This document shows, piece by piece, positions 1-7,997 of a DNA stretch of 64,000 nucleotides. Source of the stretch: CAVRTM01 sp963724015 (lineage in GTDB: Bacteria > Actinomycetota > Actinomycetes > Actinomycetales > Dermatophilaceae); the NCBI GenBank assembly GCA_963724015.1, contig CAVRTM010000012.1:342905-406904 (forward strand), given 5' to 3'. The notes below the pieces were generated by a model, which was given only the letters and a program-made list of their open reading frames with translations, ran no database searches and was not told the origin of the DNA. Each line of letters opens with the position of its first letter. Positions within the stretch are counted from its first letter, which is position 1. Made by a program: the position numbers and the translations under genes.

Positions 1-380
1 TCCTGCGGGATACCGGCCAGCAGGTCCTGCGGGGTGCCGGTCGTGATGCGCTGCGGGCTGTCCTGCGGGTCGTCCGGCGACAGCTCTTCCGCCTGCTCCT
101 CCAGCTCGCGCAGGACGGTCACCGAGGTCTCGGTCACGCCGACGAGCAGCATCCGGCCGCCGGCGCGGACGACGGCCAGGCTTGCACCGCGGCTGAGGCC
201 GTGACGCGACAGCACCTCGACGCCGGCGAGGGGCCTGCGCCGACCGGGAAGGCCGACGGGCCGCCCGCCGCCGAGCTGGCGGCGGTTCAGGTAGCGCGCC
301 AGGACGACCAGCAGGACCAGGACGACGGCCAGCGACAGGACCAGACGCACCAGCGTGCCGACGATCGAACCGTCAACCAT
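1..380 (-). CDS. fliO: Flagellar biosynthesis protein FliO, C-terminus off the window
   Basis: Partial gene reading off the left edge. The ATG at 380 opens a frame of about 126 codons without a stop. It encodes a short periplasmic N-terminus, one hydrophobic segment at about residues 9-29 (LVLSLAVVLVLLVVLARYL), a basic linker, then a small beta-rich region with the FliO-type pattern VEVLSRHGLSRGASLAVVRA and LLVGVTE. FliO assists assembly of the FliP-FliQ-FliR export gate in the membrane. It follows fliN by 39 bases in the same orientation, the usual fliN-fliO-fliP order, so fliP/fliQ/fliR/flhB/flhA are expected beyond the window. Family call rests on TM layout and position. Confidence 0.8.
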   Translation of the reverse strand, partial: MVDGSIVGTLVRLVLSLAVVLVLLVVLARYLNRRQLGGGRPVGLPGRRRPLAGVEVLSRHGLSRGASLAVVRAGGRMLLVGVTETSVTVLRELEEQAEELSPDDPQDSPQRITTGTPQDLLAGIPQ

Positions 381-419
381 GCCCGGCCGTTCGGCGCACC
401 GGGCGGACGGGAGCCGGGG

Positions 420-1226
420 TCATGCCCCGATCCGGTTGTCCTGGTCAGGCGAGAGGATCTCCGAGATCCGCACCGCGAACTCCTCGTCGATGACGACGAC
501 CTCACCGCGGGCCATGAGCGTGCCGTTGACCAGCAGGTCGACCGGCGCGCCGGCCGCCTTGTCGAGCTCGACGATCATGCCGGGGGTCAGGGCGAGCAGC
601 TCGCGCACGGTCATCCGGGTGCGGCCCAGCTCGACGCTGACGCCCATCGTGACGTCGCGCAGCAGGTTCATCCGGCGGGCGTCGACCCGGGCCGGCTCGG
701 CGGAGGCCAGCGGCGCGAAGACCGGGGCCGTGGCTGACGCCCGGGCCGACTCCGGGGCAGCCGGCGCCGCGCCGGCCCCGCCCGCACCCGACGAACCGGC
801 CACCGCGCCGGCAGTGAAGACGATCGCGGCCACGATGCGGTCGTCGGCGAAGATGCCGACCGCCACCGTGGTCTCGTCCAGCATCGGCGTGTCCCCACTG
901 CCGAGCTCCCGGACGTCCTCCGGGCGCACGTCCCCGACCTGCATCTTGAGCGTCGCCACGACGTCGGCCAGGGCCGGCTGCAGCCCGCCGTCCGCACCCG
1001 CGGCGGCCAGCGCGGCCGCCGCCTCCTCGCCGGTGAAGAGGTAGAGCTGCCCCGGCGCCGCGCCGGCCAGGCGCGCGCCGAGCCCGCTGGGTGACGCCAG
1101 CAGGCCCAGCTGCGAGGGGGCCACCGCCCGCGGGTCCAGCCGGCCGAGGCCGGTCAGCCGGTCGGCGACGGCGCCACCGGCGGCGAGGAGGATGTCGAGG
1201 TCGACCAGGGAGGCCTGCAGGGTCAT
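420..1226 (-). CDS. fliN: Flagellar motor switch protein FliN (long form)
   Basis: C-ring component that with FliM forms the rotor/switch surface. The last about 75 residues are a clear SpoA (surface presentation of antigens) domain: NLLRDVTMGVSVELGRTRMT, then LLALTPGMIVELDKAAGAPV and a final VVIDEEFAVRISEIL. The 268-residue protein is about twice the length of E. coli FliN. The extra N-terminal part (about 1-140) followed by an Ala-rich linker recalls FliY-type organisation, but I see no convincing CheC phosphatase motif. ATG at 1226 is preceded by AAGGACC; a much longer in-frame extension is antisense-like sequence over fliM and was rejected. Confidence 0.9.
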   Translation of the reverse strand: MTLQASLVDLDILLAAGGAVADRLTGLGRLDPRAVAPSQLGLLASPSGLGARLAGAAPGQLYLFTGEEAAAALAAAGADGGLQPALADVVATLKMQVGDVRPEDVRELGSGDTPMLDETTVAVGIFADDRIVAAIVFTAGAVAGSSGAGGAGAAPAAPESARASATAPVFAPLASAEPARVDARRMNLLRDVTMGVSVELGRTRMTVRELLALTPGMIVELDKAAGAPVDLLVNGTLMARGEVVVIDEEFAVRISEILSPDQDNRIGA

Positions 1227-1258
1227 GGGAGGTCCTTCGCGGGGGAACGGAAGCGGGG

Positions 1259-2128
1259 TTAGACGGAGACGACCTGGCAGGCCAGGCGGGGGCCGTGGCT
1301 TCCGGGTACTGCGGAGGCGACCTGGACCCCGTCGGCGACCACCGCGAGCGGCTGGGCGACAGGGTGGCGCAACGGCAGCACGTCGCCCACGGCGAGGGCG
1401 AGCAGTTCGGAGGAGGTGACGCTCACCTCGCGGAACGCGACGCTGACCTCCACCGGCACGGCGTACATCTGTTGCTCCACGGCCACGGCCGTGCGGGAGT
1501 CCGCGGTGAGGCGGTACGGCGCCTGCGTGTCGGTGAGCGCGTCCAGCGCCGGCTGCAGCGTGGCGAACGGCAGGCAGAGGGTGCAGGTGGCCACCTGCTC
1601 GCCGACACGGATGGCGAAGTCGCTGACGATGACCGGCTCGGAGGGTGCGGCCATCTGGAGGAACTGCGGGTCGAACTCGACGCTGCCGACCAACGGGTGC
1701 ACGGCAGCGAGGGAGTCGAACGCGTAGGTCAGCTCGTGGGCGACCCGCTGCAGCAGCGAGCGCATGATGCCGGTCTCGATCTCGCTGAGCGCCCGGTTCG
1801 GCTGGGCGAGCCCGCCGGGCCCGCCGAGCAGGCGGTCGATGATCGACATGACCACGCCCATGGGCAGCTGGAAGACGCCGGCGCCGGGCAGCGGGTCGAG
1901 GGAGAGGACGGACAGCAGCGAGGGGTTCGGCAGCCGCCGGGTGTACTCCTCGCAGGTGTACTGGGTCACCGAGCTGAGCGTGACCTGGCAGCTGGCGTGC
2001 AGGGTCGACGTCAGCACCAGCGCGCACTGGCGCGCGAACGTCTCGTTCACGATCTGCAGCGCCCGCACGTGCTCACGGCTGAACCGGCTGGGTCGCCGGA
2101 AGTCGTACGGGGCGGGATCGGCGGTCAC
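1259..2128 (-). CDS. fliM: Flagellar motor switch protein FliM
   Basis: C-ring protein linking FliG to FliN. The middle domain (about 20-190) contains ALQIVNETFARQ, LDPLPGAGVFQLPMGVVMSI and IDRLLGG, standard FliM landmarks; the C-terminal SpoA-like domain follows. At 289 residues it is shorter than E. coli FliM (about 334). It begins MTADPAPYDFRRPSRFSREH, so the N-terminal EIDALL-type CheY-P-binding peptide is absent; this short start is, from memory, common in actinobacteria. Start is GTG at 2128, with no Shine-Dalgarno. A FliA-type -10 ends 11 bases upstream, so transcripts from that promoter would be nearly leaderless. Read-through from flbD-motAB-fliL is also likely. Confidence 0.92.
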   Translation of the reverse strand: MTADPAPYDFRRPSRFSREHVRALQIVNETFARQCALVLTSTLHASCQVTLSSVTQYTCEEYTRRLPNPSLLSVLSLDPLPGAGVFQLPMGVVMSIIDRLLGGPGGLAQPNRALSEIETGIMRSLLQRVAHELTYAFDSLAAVHPLVGSVEFDPQFLQMAAPSEPVIVSDFAIRVGEQVATCTLCLPFATLQPALDALTDTQAPYRLTADSRTAVAVEQQMYAVPVEVSVAFREVSVTSSELLALAVGDVLPLRHPVAQPLAVVADGVQVASAVPGSHGPRLACQVVSV

Positions 2129-2138
2129 AATGTGGCAT

Positions 2139-2164
2139 ATCGGCCGCCGGGAGGGCGACCTGAG
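2139..2164 (-). promoter_or_regulatory. Predicted FliA (sigma-28 type) promoter of fliM
   Basis: On the minus strand CTCA (2164-2161), 16 bases, then GCCGAT (2144-2139). This is the same architecture as sites before flbD, flgB, flgK and fliC. It sits wholly in the 47-base fliL-fliM gap. The -10 box is so close to the fliM GTG (2128) that the mRNA would start within a few bases of the start codon. Confidence 0.6.
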
Positions 2165-2175
2165 GCGTGGGTGCG

Positions 2176-2679
2176 CTACTGCATCAGGAACTCCGAGAAG
2201 TACACCCGCAGGACGTCCCCGTCGTACCGCTTGCGCACCTCCGCCGACAGCGCCTTCTGGGCACTGGCGCGGCCGCCGGTGGCTAGCAGCTGGGCGTAGG
2301 TCCGGCGCCCCAGCACGTCGATCGCGGCGTCGAGCGCCTTGGCTCCATCGACGGTCGGCGCGACCGCCGCACCCTCCCCGACCGCTCCGGCCTCCAGCCC
2401 CGCCGCCTTGCTGAGCTGCAGCGCGAGGGTGAGCTTGAGGTAGCGCCCGTCGGCCAGGTTGAGGGTGACCGGCGAGAGCGTCTCCACCTTGCCGGCAACG
2501 GTCTTGGGGTCGGGCGCGGCCGCGGCGGACCCCCCGAGCAGGCCCTTGGCGAAGAACCCGCCGGCGCCGAGCAGCAGGACGACCAGGCCGATGACGAGGA
2601 ACAGCTTCTTGCGCGACCTCGGCGGCGCCGCGACGTCGGCGGCCGGCACCTCGGTGACGGTCACGGTGGCGGTGGGCAT
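2176..2679 (-). CDS. fliL: Flagellar basal body-associated protein FliL
   Basis: Single-pass inner-membrane protein that surrounds the MotAB stator and supports torque. Residues about 1-23 are cytoplasmic (SRKKLF basic stop), about 24-44 a membrane helix (LVIGLVVLLLGAGGFF), then a periplasmic FliL domain with VETLSPVTLNLADGRYLKLT and the C-terminal VRKRYDGDVLRVYFSEFLMQ. 167 residues, normal for the family. One base separates the motB stop (2681) from the fliL ATG (2679), so the two are translated as a unit. Confidence 0.92.
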   Translation of the reverse strand: MPTATVTVTEVPAADVAAPPRSRKKLFLVIGLVVLLLGAGGFFAKGLLGGSAAAAPDPKTVAGKVETLSPVTLNLADGRYLKLTLALQLSKAAGLEAGAVGEGAAVAPTVDGAKALDAAIDVLGRRTYAQLLATGGRASAQKALSAEVRKRYDGDVLRVYFSEFLMQ

Positions 2680-2680
2680 G

Positions 2681-3619
2681 TCAGGCTCCTGGAGCGGTCG
2701 GTGCGGCGGCTACGGCGGGGGCTGCGGGTACGGCGGGTACGCCGGGGACAGCGGGTACCGCCGGCACCGCCGGACGGGCGGAGGACGGGCTCGCCGTCGA
2801 CGCGGACGCGGCCGCGGCGTCGGACAGGATGACGATGGCGACGCGCCGGTTACGGGCCCGGCTGGTGGCGCTGGAGTCCGGCGTGAGCGGACGCTGGTCG
2901 GCGTACCCGGCGGCGGCGACCTTGCGCGCGGCGAGCCCGCGGGTCAGCAGGTGCCGCAGGACGGTCGTCGCGCGTTGCGTGGACAGCTCCCAGTTGGAGG
3001 CGAAGCGGGCGTCGCTGATCGGCAGGTTGTCGGTGTGCCCCTCGATCACCATCTCGTTGGGCAGGTTCTTCAGCGCCGGGGCGATCGCGTCCAGGACCTT
3101 GACGCCCTGGGGGCGCAGCGTCGCCTCGCCCAGGTCGAACAGCACCCGGTCGGTGACGATGTTGACCACCAGCCCGCGCTGCTCCTTGGTCTGGAACTGG
3201 ACGGCGTCCGCCAGGCCCTGCTTCGTCAACGCGGCCAGGATCCGCTTGCGGACCGCCTCCATCGAGGCCTGCTGACGGCGCGCCGCCGCCTGCGCCTGCG
3301 CCTGCTGGGCCTGCACCGCCGCGTCGCGCTGGCTCTGGATGGACTGCGAGGTCGCGACGGCGTCGTCCGGGACGGGAGCCTGCGCGGCGCTGCCCTCCAG
3401 CAGGCCGTTGCTGCCCTGGAGCACGGTGGGCTGGCCGAAGGAGTTGGCGAGGCCGTCGTGCAGCTTGTCGAACTTCTTCTGGTCGACCTGCCCGATCGCG
3501 AACAGGACGATGAACAGCACCATGAGCAAGGTGATCATGTCGGCGTAGGTGAGCAACCAGCGCTCGGAGTTCTCCGGCTCCTCCTCGGCGTGGGCGCCCT
3601 TGCTGCGACGGCCGGCCAT
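2681..3619 (-). CDS. motB: Flagellar stator protein MotB
   Basis: Peptidoglycan-anchored stator subunit. A short basic N-terminus precedes one membrane helix (WLLTYADMITLLMVLFIVLF) that holds the proton-carrying Asp27. The C-terminal half is an OmpA-like peptidoglycan-binding domain with VIEGHTDNLPIS and RARNRRVAIVI. After the domain comes a low-complexity tail of Val-Pro-Ala steps (about 30 residues) not needed for the fold. The ATG at 3619 shares one base with the motA stop (TGATG). In-frame upstream Mets were rejected because they lie inside motA and give basic junk sequence. Confidence 0.94.
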   Translation of the reverse strand: MAGRRSKGAHAEEEPENSERWLLTYADMITLLMVLFIVLFAIGQVDQKKFDKLHDGLANSFGQPTVLQGSNGLLEGSAAQAPVPDDAVATSQSIQSQRDAAVQAQQAQAQAAARRQQASMEAVRKRILAALTKQGLADAVQFQTKEQRGLVVNIVTDRVLFDLGEATLRPQGVKVLDAIAPALKNLPNEMVIEGHTDNLPISDARFASNWELSTQRATTVLRHLLTRGLAARKVAAAGYADQRPLTPDSSATSRARNRRVAIVILSDAAAASASTASPSSARPAVPAVPAVPGVPAVPAAPAVAAAPTAPGA

Positions 3620-4404
3620 CAGGCTGCCTCGGCAGCGACGCCTGCCTCGCCCTTCCCGCCGACGGCCGGCAGGCTCGAGCGCAGCTTCTGCTCCACCAGC
3701 CGCGGGTTGGTGCCGGACTGCACGGCGAGGACACCCTCGACCACGAGCTCCATCTGGGCGACCTCGAACTCGCTCATCCGCTTGAGCTTGTTGGACAGCG
3801 GCAGCCACAGCGCGTTGGCGCTGAGCACGCCCCACAGCGTCGCGACGAACGCGCCGGCGATGAGGTGCCCGAGCTGCTCGGGGCTGCTGAGGTTGCCGAG
3901 GACGTGGATGAGGCCGATGACCGTGCCGATGATCCCGAGGGTCGGGGCATAACCGCCCATGTCCCCGAAGAACTTGACGCCGATCTTGTCGTCGGCACGC
4001 TTGGCGGCGATGCGTGCCTCGAGGATCTCCTCGATCTGCTCCGGGTCGGTGCCATCGACCGTCAGCTCGATCCCCTGGCGCAGCAACGGGTCGTCGACGT
4101 CCTTGATCATCTCCTCCAGGGCGAGCAGCCCCTGGCGGCGGGCCCGGTCAGCCATGGCGACGATGGTCTCGACGGTCTTCTGGCCGTCGAGCGGCTTGCC
4201 GACCAGGGCCTTCTTGGCATGGCGGGCCACCGTCGGGAGGTCCCGCACCAGGCCGCCGGCCATGGCCGCACCGAACGTGCCGACGAAGACGAGGAACAGG
4301 GCGGGCAGGAGCAGGATGGCCATCGGGCTGCTGCCCTCGAGCACCATCGAGACGATGACCGCGACGAAGATCCCGCCGATGCCGGCCATCGTGCCGAACT
4401 CCAT
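3619..4404 (-). CDS. motA: Flagellar stator protein MotA
   Basis: Proton-channel stator subunit with four membrane helices (about 6-25, 28-48, 150-170, 182-203). Pro154 in GYAPTLGIIGTVIGLIHVLG and Pro202 in NALWLPLSNKLK correspond to the conserved E. coli Pro173 and Pro222. The charged cytoplasmic loop has ADRARRQGLLALEE, the segment that contacts FliG. 261 residues. Starts one base after the flbD stop and overlaps motB by one base. Because MotA carries the classical proton-type signature and no PomA-specific residues are obvious, I infer proton drive. Confidence 0.95.
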   Translation of the reverse strand: MEFGTMAGIGGIFVAVIVSMVLEGSSPMAILLLPALFLVFVGTFGAAMAGGLVRDLPTVARHAKKALVGKPLDGQKTVETIVAMADRARRQGLLALEEMIKDVDDPLLRQGIELTVDGTDPEQIEEILEARIAAKRADDKIGVKFFGDMGGYAPTLGIIGTVIGLIHVLGNLSSPEQLGHLIAGAFVATLWGVLSANALWLPLSNKLKRMSEFEVAQMELVVEGVLAVQSGTNPRLVEQKLRSSLPAVGGKGEAGVAAEAA

Positions 4405-4405
4405 G

Positions 4406-4657
4406 TCAGCCCTCGCCGTCGGAGACAGAGCGCAGGTATGCCGGGCGCGGCCGCTCCACCACCGGCACGGCGGCGACCTTGAGCACCTCGGCGCGATGGG
4501 CGGTCACCGACTCGATGATCTGCGCGAGCGGTTCGACGACCACGTACTTCGTGCCGCCGACCAGGGAGATCACCGTGTCGGGGTTGGCCTCGACCCGCTC
4601 GATGAGGTCGGGGTTGAGTGCGAAAACGCTGCCGTTGTGGCGCGTGACCATGATCAT
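4406..4657 (-). CDS. flbD: FlbD family flagellar protein
   Basis: Small soluble protein (83 residues) of the FlbD/SwrD family that sits just before motA in many Gram-positives; in Bacillus SwrD raises stator power. MIMVTRHNGSVFALNPDLIE, then PDTVISLVGGTKYVV are the family core. I chose the ATG at 4657 because the family begins M-I-x-(L/V)-T-R-x-N-G. The upstream in-frame start at 4777 adds 40 unrelated basic residues and would run through the predicted promoter. First gene of the flbD-motA-motB-fliL-fliM-fliN-fliO unit. Confidence 0.88.
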   Translation of the reverse strand: MIMVTRHNGSVFALNPDLIERVEANPDTVISLVGGTKYVVVEPLAQIIESVTAHRAEVLKVAAVPVVERPRPAYLRSVSDGEG

Positions 4658-4721
4658 GGCGATGTCCGTCCGTGGCTGTTCGTCAAGAGCGGCGTCAATC
4701 CGTGACTTCCGCAGCCTCCCT

Positions 4722-4747
4722 ATCGGCCGGCCCGGCCGGATGCTGAG
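4722..4747 (-). promoter_or_regulatory. Predicted FliA-type promoter of flbD-motAB operon
   Basis: Minus-strand CTCA (4747-4744), 16-base spacer, GCCGAT (4727-4722), 65 bases before the flbD ATG. The remaining 4748-4901 gap holds no gene. On the plus strand TTACCGT at about 4866-4872 is a plausible -10 for the divergent repeat-protein gene, whose ribosome site is CGGAGGTGG at about 4888-4896. Confidence 0.65.
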
Positions 4748-4901
4748 GGTTGACGGGCTCACTGGGGCAAGACACACAAGCGCCGCGTCGCGTCGGCGTA
4801 CTGCGGCGTGCTGTCAGGGCCGAGGATCACGCCCTGAGGATGAGTCGGAGGTGGGGTCACCGCCTTACCGTGCTGGAGGGCTCAACACGGAGGTGGTGAC
4901 C

Positions 4902-5969
4902 ATGGCCGACGACGAGACCGACCCGCGGTCGGCGCGGGCACGGCTGATGAACAGTCTGGTGCTCGGAGTGCTCCAGCAGCTCTCCGAGGCGAGCCAGCGG
5001 CCCGCGGCGGCCGCGCGTCCGCACGCGGCTGACGTCGTGCTGGGGCTGGGTGCGGTCGCGGTGGAGGCCTCCCGGCGCGTCACCGTGGGGGCCGGACTCG
5101 TCCTCCGCCCGCTCGCGGCGATGCTGGCGCCCCCCTCCGTGGTGACTGCGACACCGACCCGCCTCCTGCGCGACCTCGCCGAACGAGGGCGCGAGGAGCG
5201 GGCGGATGTCGCGGAGGGGTTGGAGGCGCTGGCCCAGCGCATCGCCCCTCGCGTGCTGGACCGCGCGTTGAACCTGGTGGACCTGACTGACCTCGTGCGC
5301 GACCATGTCGACCTCGACACGCTGGTCGCCGACGTCGACGTGGACGCGGTTGCGGCCCGGATCGACCTCGACGCCATCCTCAACCGCGTCGACATCGACC
5401 AGATCGCCTCCCGCCTCGACGTCGACACCGTCGCCGCCCGCATCGACCTCGACGCCATCCTCAACCGCGTCGACATCGACCAGATCGCCGCCCGCCTCGA
5501 CCTCGACGCCATCCTCAACCGCGTCGACATCGACCAGATCGCCTCCCGCCTCGACGTCGACACCGTCGCCGCCCGCATCGACCTCGACGCCATCCTCAAC
5601 CGCGTCGACATCGACCAGATCGCCTCCCGCCTCGATCTCGACGCCGTGGTGGCGCGCCTCGACCTGGTCGCGCTGGCCGAGGTCGTCGTCGAAGGCATCG
5701 ACCTGCCTGGCATCATCCAGAGCTCGACCGGGTCCATGGCCTCCGTGGCGCGTCGTGAGGTGCGCTGGCAGGGCATAGGCGCCGACGAGCGCGTGGAGCA
5801 CATCGTCGACCGGATGCTCCGCCGCGGGGAACGCCGACCTGGCATCCCGTCGGACGAGCCGCTTCCCTGGGAGGAGCAGCCGCTACCAGCGGGTGCTGTC
5901 GCGTCGTCCGCAGACCAGGACCAGCCCGCCCCCGTCCCTTCGCCGGGCGGCTACGGGCTGGAGTCCTGA
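4902..5969 (+). CDS. Nonapeptide-repeat hypothetical protein paired with RDD protein
   Basis: 355 residues, function unknown. Residues about 1-130 are helical and end AQRIAPRVLDRALNLVDLTD. Residues about 136-252 are at least thirteen tandem 9-residue repeats of type (V/I/L)D(L/V/I)DxIxxR, which alternate acidic and hydrophobic positions and suggest an elongated solenoid. The C-terminal part has VVEGIDLPGIIQSSTGSM and VARREVRWQGIGADERVEHI, then a Pro/Ser tail. Similar proteins next to RDD genes are known from actinobacteria. I infer a peripheral membrane partner for the RDD protein 12 bases downstream. Start ATG 4902 has a strong CGGAGG site; a start in the motA-side sequence was rejected. Confidence 0.85.
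   Translation: MADDETDPRSARARLMNSLVLGVLQQLSEASQRPAAAARPHAADVVLGLGAVAVEASRRVTVGAGLVLRPLAAMLAPPSVVTATPTRLLRDLAERGREERADVAEGLEALAQRIAPRVLDRALNLVDLTDLVRDHVDLDTLVADVDVDAVAARIDLDAILNRVDIDQIASRLDVDTVAARIDLDAILNRVDIDQIAARLDLDAILNRVDIDQIASRLDVDTVAARIDLDAILNRVDIDQIASRLDLDAVVARLDLVALAEVVVEGIDLPGIIQSSTGSMASVARREVRWQGIGADERVEHIVDRMLRRGERRPGIPSDEPLPWEEQPLPAGAVASSADQDQPAPVPSPGGYGLES
5307..5657 (+). repeat. 27-bp tandem coding repeats with a 135-bp near-perfect duplication
   Basis: Thirteen 27-bp units. Three unit types (encoding IDLDAILNR, VDIDQIASR, LDVDTVAAR) recur with identical DNA. The block 5361-5495 and the block 5496-5630 are two 135-bp tandem copies; by eye they differ at only two bases. Identity extends to silent positions, which indicates recent duplication or gene conversion. 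Confidence 0.92.
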
Positions 5970-5981
5970 CCGGAGCCTCCG

Positions 5982-6509
5982 ATGAGGCACCCCGGCGTCC
6001 CCGACCCCGCCAGGCCGGCGACCATCCTCGTCCCCGCGCCGGCGCGCCCCTACCAGGGGCATCGCGCCGGGATCATCACGCGCTGCGCCGCCGGGGCCGT
6101 GGACCTCGCCGTTGCCGTCCTCGCCGTCCTCGTGGCGTACGCGGGGTGGGCTGCGGCCCTGTTCCTGCTGCGTCCACGGGCGTTCCGCTTCCCGGAGCCC
6201 GCCCCCGGGTCGCTCCTGACGGCGCTGCTGGTGGTGCTGACGGCCTACCTGGCCGTCGGGTGGGTCACCACGGGTCAGACCTACGGCGCCCGGCTGATGG
6301 GGTTGCGCGTGGTCGACCGGCACGGCCACCGACTCGGCCCGGGGCGTGCGCTCATGCGGGCGGTGCTGTGCGTCCTGTTCCCGGTGCTGCTCTTCTGGGT
6401 CCTTGTCAGCCGGGAGAACCGCTCCGTGCAGGACGTGCTGCTGCGCACCTCCGTCGTCTACGACTGGTCGCTCCAACCACCGCCCCACACCGTACGGCGG
6501 CCCGGCTGA
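5982..6509 (+). CDS. RDD family membrane protein
   Basis: 175-residue integral membrane protein. The RDD domain spans about 25-160: ITRCAAGAVDLAVAVLAVLV with the Asp of helix 1, a second and third hydrophobic segment, and the conserved GQTYGARLMGLRVVDRHGHR between them, then SVQDVLLRTSVVYD. RDD proteins are of uncertain function; some are implicated in ion transport or in trapping partner proteins. Follows the repeat protein by 12 bases, a probable two-gene operon that splits the surrounding minus-strand flagellar genes. A bidirectional hairpin follows at 6659-6690. Confidence 0.87.
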   Translation: MRHPGVPDPARPATILVPAPARPYQGHRAGIITRCAAGAVDLAVAVLAVLVAYAGWAAALFLLRPRAFRFPEPAPGSLLTALLVVLTAYLAVGWVTTGQTYGARLMGLRVVDRHGHRLGPGRALMRAVLCVLFPVLLFWVLVSRENRSVQDVLLRTSVVYDWSLQPPPHTVRRPG

Positions 6510-6658
6510 CGACCGGCCGCAGCCGTCAATCGAGCTGCCGCTCCAGGTGATTCGCACTGGCATGGGAGCTGTCTCTCCCCGCGACCCGCCACACCCGGCG
6601 GGTGGCACCGGCACGCGCCGAGAAGGTGACGGCACGACGTGCGCACCCCTGCCCGCGA

Positions 6659-6690
6659 AGTGGCTCCCTCTGGTCGACCAGGGAGCCACT
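6659..6690. terminator. Bidirectional hairpin terminator between RDD gene and flgE
   Basis: AGTGGCTCCCT (6659-6669) pairs perfectly with AGGGAGCCACT (6680-6690), 11 bp with a 10-base loop. It lies between two convergent genes and 17 bases beyond the flgE stop. The rest of 6510-6706 contains nothing I recognise. Confidence 0.75.
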
Positions 6691-6706
6691 CCGCGGTCCG
6701 GTTCTC

Positions 6707-7962
6707 CTATCGCTTGAGGTTGACGAGGTCCTGCAGCAGCTCGTCGGAGGCCGTGATGATCTTGGAGTTCGCCTGGAAACCGCGCTGGGCGACGATCAGG
6801 TTGGTGAACTCCTGGGCGAGGTCGACGTTGCTCATCTCCAGGGCGCCGCTGGCGAGCGTGCCGCGGCCGCCGTTGCCGGCCGTGCCGATGGCCGCCGCGC
6901 CCGGAGCTGGCGTTGCCGGCGTAGAGGGAGCCGGAGACCTTCTCCAGGCCGGGCGGGTTGGTGAACGACGCCACGGCGACCTGGCCGAGCGTCTCGCGCA
7001 GGCCGTTGGAGAACACACCGATGAGCTGGCCGGCCGGGTCGATGGTGAAGGACTCCAGGGTGCCCATCGTCCGCGCCGTCCTGGTCGACCGTGGCAGCCG
7101 TGTCGGCCGAGGCGAACTGCGTCGAGCGGACGGGTGGCGGTGCCCAGGGTGACCTGCACGTTGGCGCCGAACGCGTGCCCGGCGCCGTTCAGCTGGGCCG
7201 CGCTGAGGGTGGCCGTCGTGGTGGGGGCGAAGGTCTGGTTGGCCCCGTCCCACTTCAGGTTGGCGCTGCCCACCTGCACGGCCTTGCCGGTCGGCGTCGG
7301 GCACGGTGACGCTCAGGCTCCAGGCGTCCGCAGCCGGTCTTGGTGTAGGTCATCGTGGCGGGCACCGCCTGTGCCCTGGCTGTCGTAGATGTCGATCGAG
7401 CTGGAGGACGTCGTGCCGACGGCCGCCGCTGACGGCAGGTTGCCGCCGACGTTGACGTTGCCGCGTCTGCCGCGGCGGGACGGTCTGGCCGATCGGGAGC
7501 TTCAGCGCGCCGACGGGGGCGTTGGTGTTCACCTGGCCGCCCGTGGCGCCCCAGCCCTGGACGACGGCGCCGTCGGGGTTGACCAGCTGGCCCGAAGCGT
7601 CGAAGGAGAACGCGCCGGCGCGGCTGTAGAACGTCTGCCCGTCCTGCTTGACCACGAAGAAGCCGTCGCCCTGCAGCGCCACGTCGGTGGCCCGGCCGGT
7701 GACCTGGGTGTTGCCCTGGCCGAAGTTGGTGGTGATGCCGCCGACGCGCACGCCGAGGCCGACCTGCGCCGGGTTGGTGCCGCCGCGCAGACCCTGCGGG
7801 CCACCGCCGGCGCGCACGACCTGGCTGAGGGTGTCCTCGAACACCGTCGAGCTGCTCTTGAAGCCGGCCGTGTTGACGTTGGCGATGTTGTTGCCGACGA
7901 CGTCCATCATCGTCTGGTGGCTGCGCAGGCCGGAGACCGCCGGAGAAGAGAGAGCGAAGCAT
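6707..7962 (-). CDS. flgE: Flagellar hook protein FlgE (frame interrupted)
   Basis: Hook subunit. The N-terminus MLRSLFSG...GLRSHQTMMDVVGNNIANVNTAGFK carries the flagellar rod/hook signature, followed by VALQGDGFFVVKQDGQTFYS. The C-terminus has NVDLAQEFTNLIVAQRGFQA, again the rod/hook coiled-coil signature. Between ATG 7962 and stop 6707 the homology moves through the three frames about eight times (for example at about 7938, 7470, 7330, 7120 and 6910). Each step fits one extra base. The corrected product is about 415 residues, normal for FlgE. Last gene of the flgB operon; followed by a terminator. I read this as sequence error rather than a dead gene. Confidence 0.85.
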
Positions 7963-7997
7963 GTCGTGGGTTCCTTTGCGGGAGTAGTGGTCCGGCG

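Noticed and set aside
5307..5657. CRISPR-like repeat array
   Set aside because: Units are contiguous 27-bp coding repeats without unique spacers and stay in frame in one protein.
4857..5845. Long minus-strand frames of 314 and 326 codons under the repeat gene
   Set aside because: They are antisense shadows created by the period-27 repeat; low-complexity, no ribosome site, while the plus-strand frame has a clean start and matching RDD neighbour.
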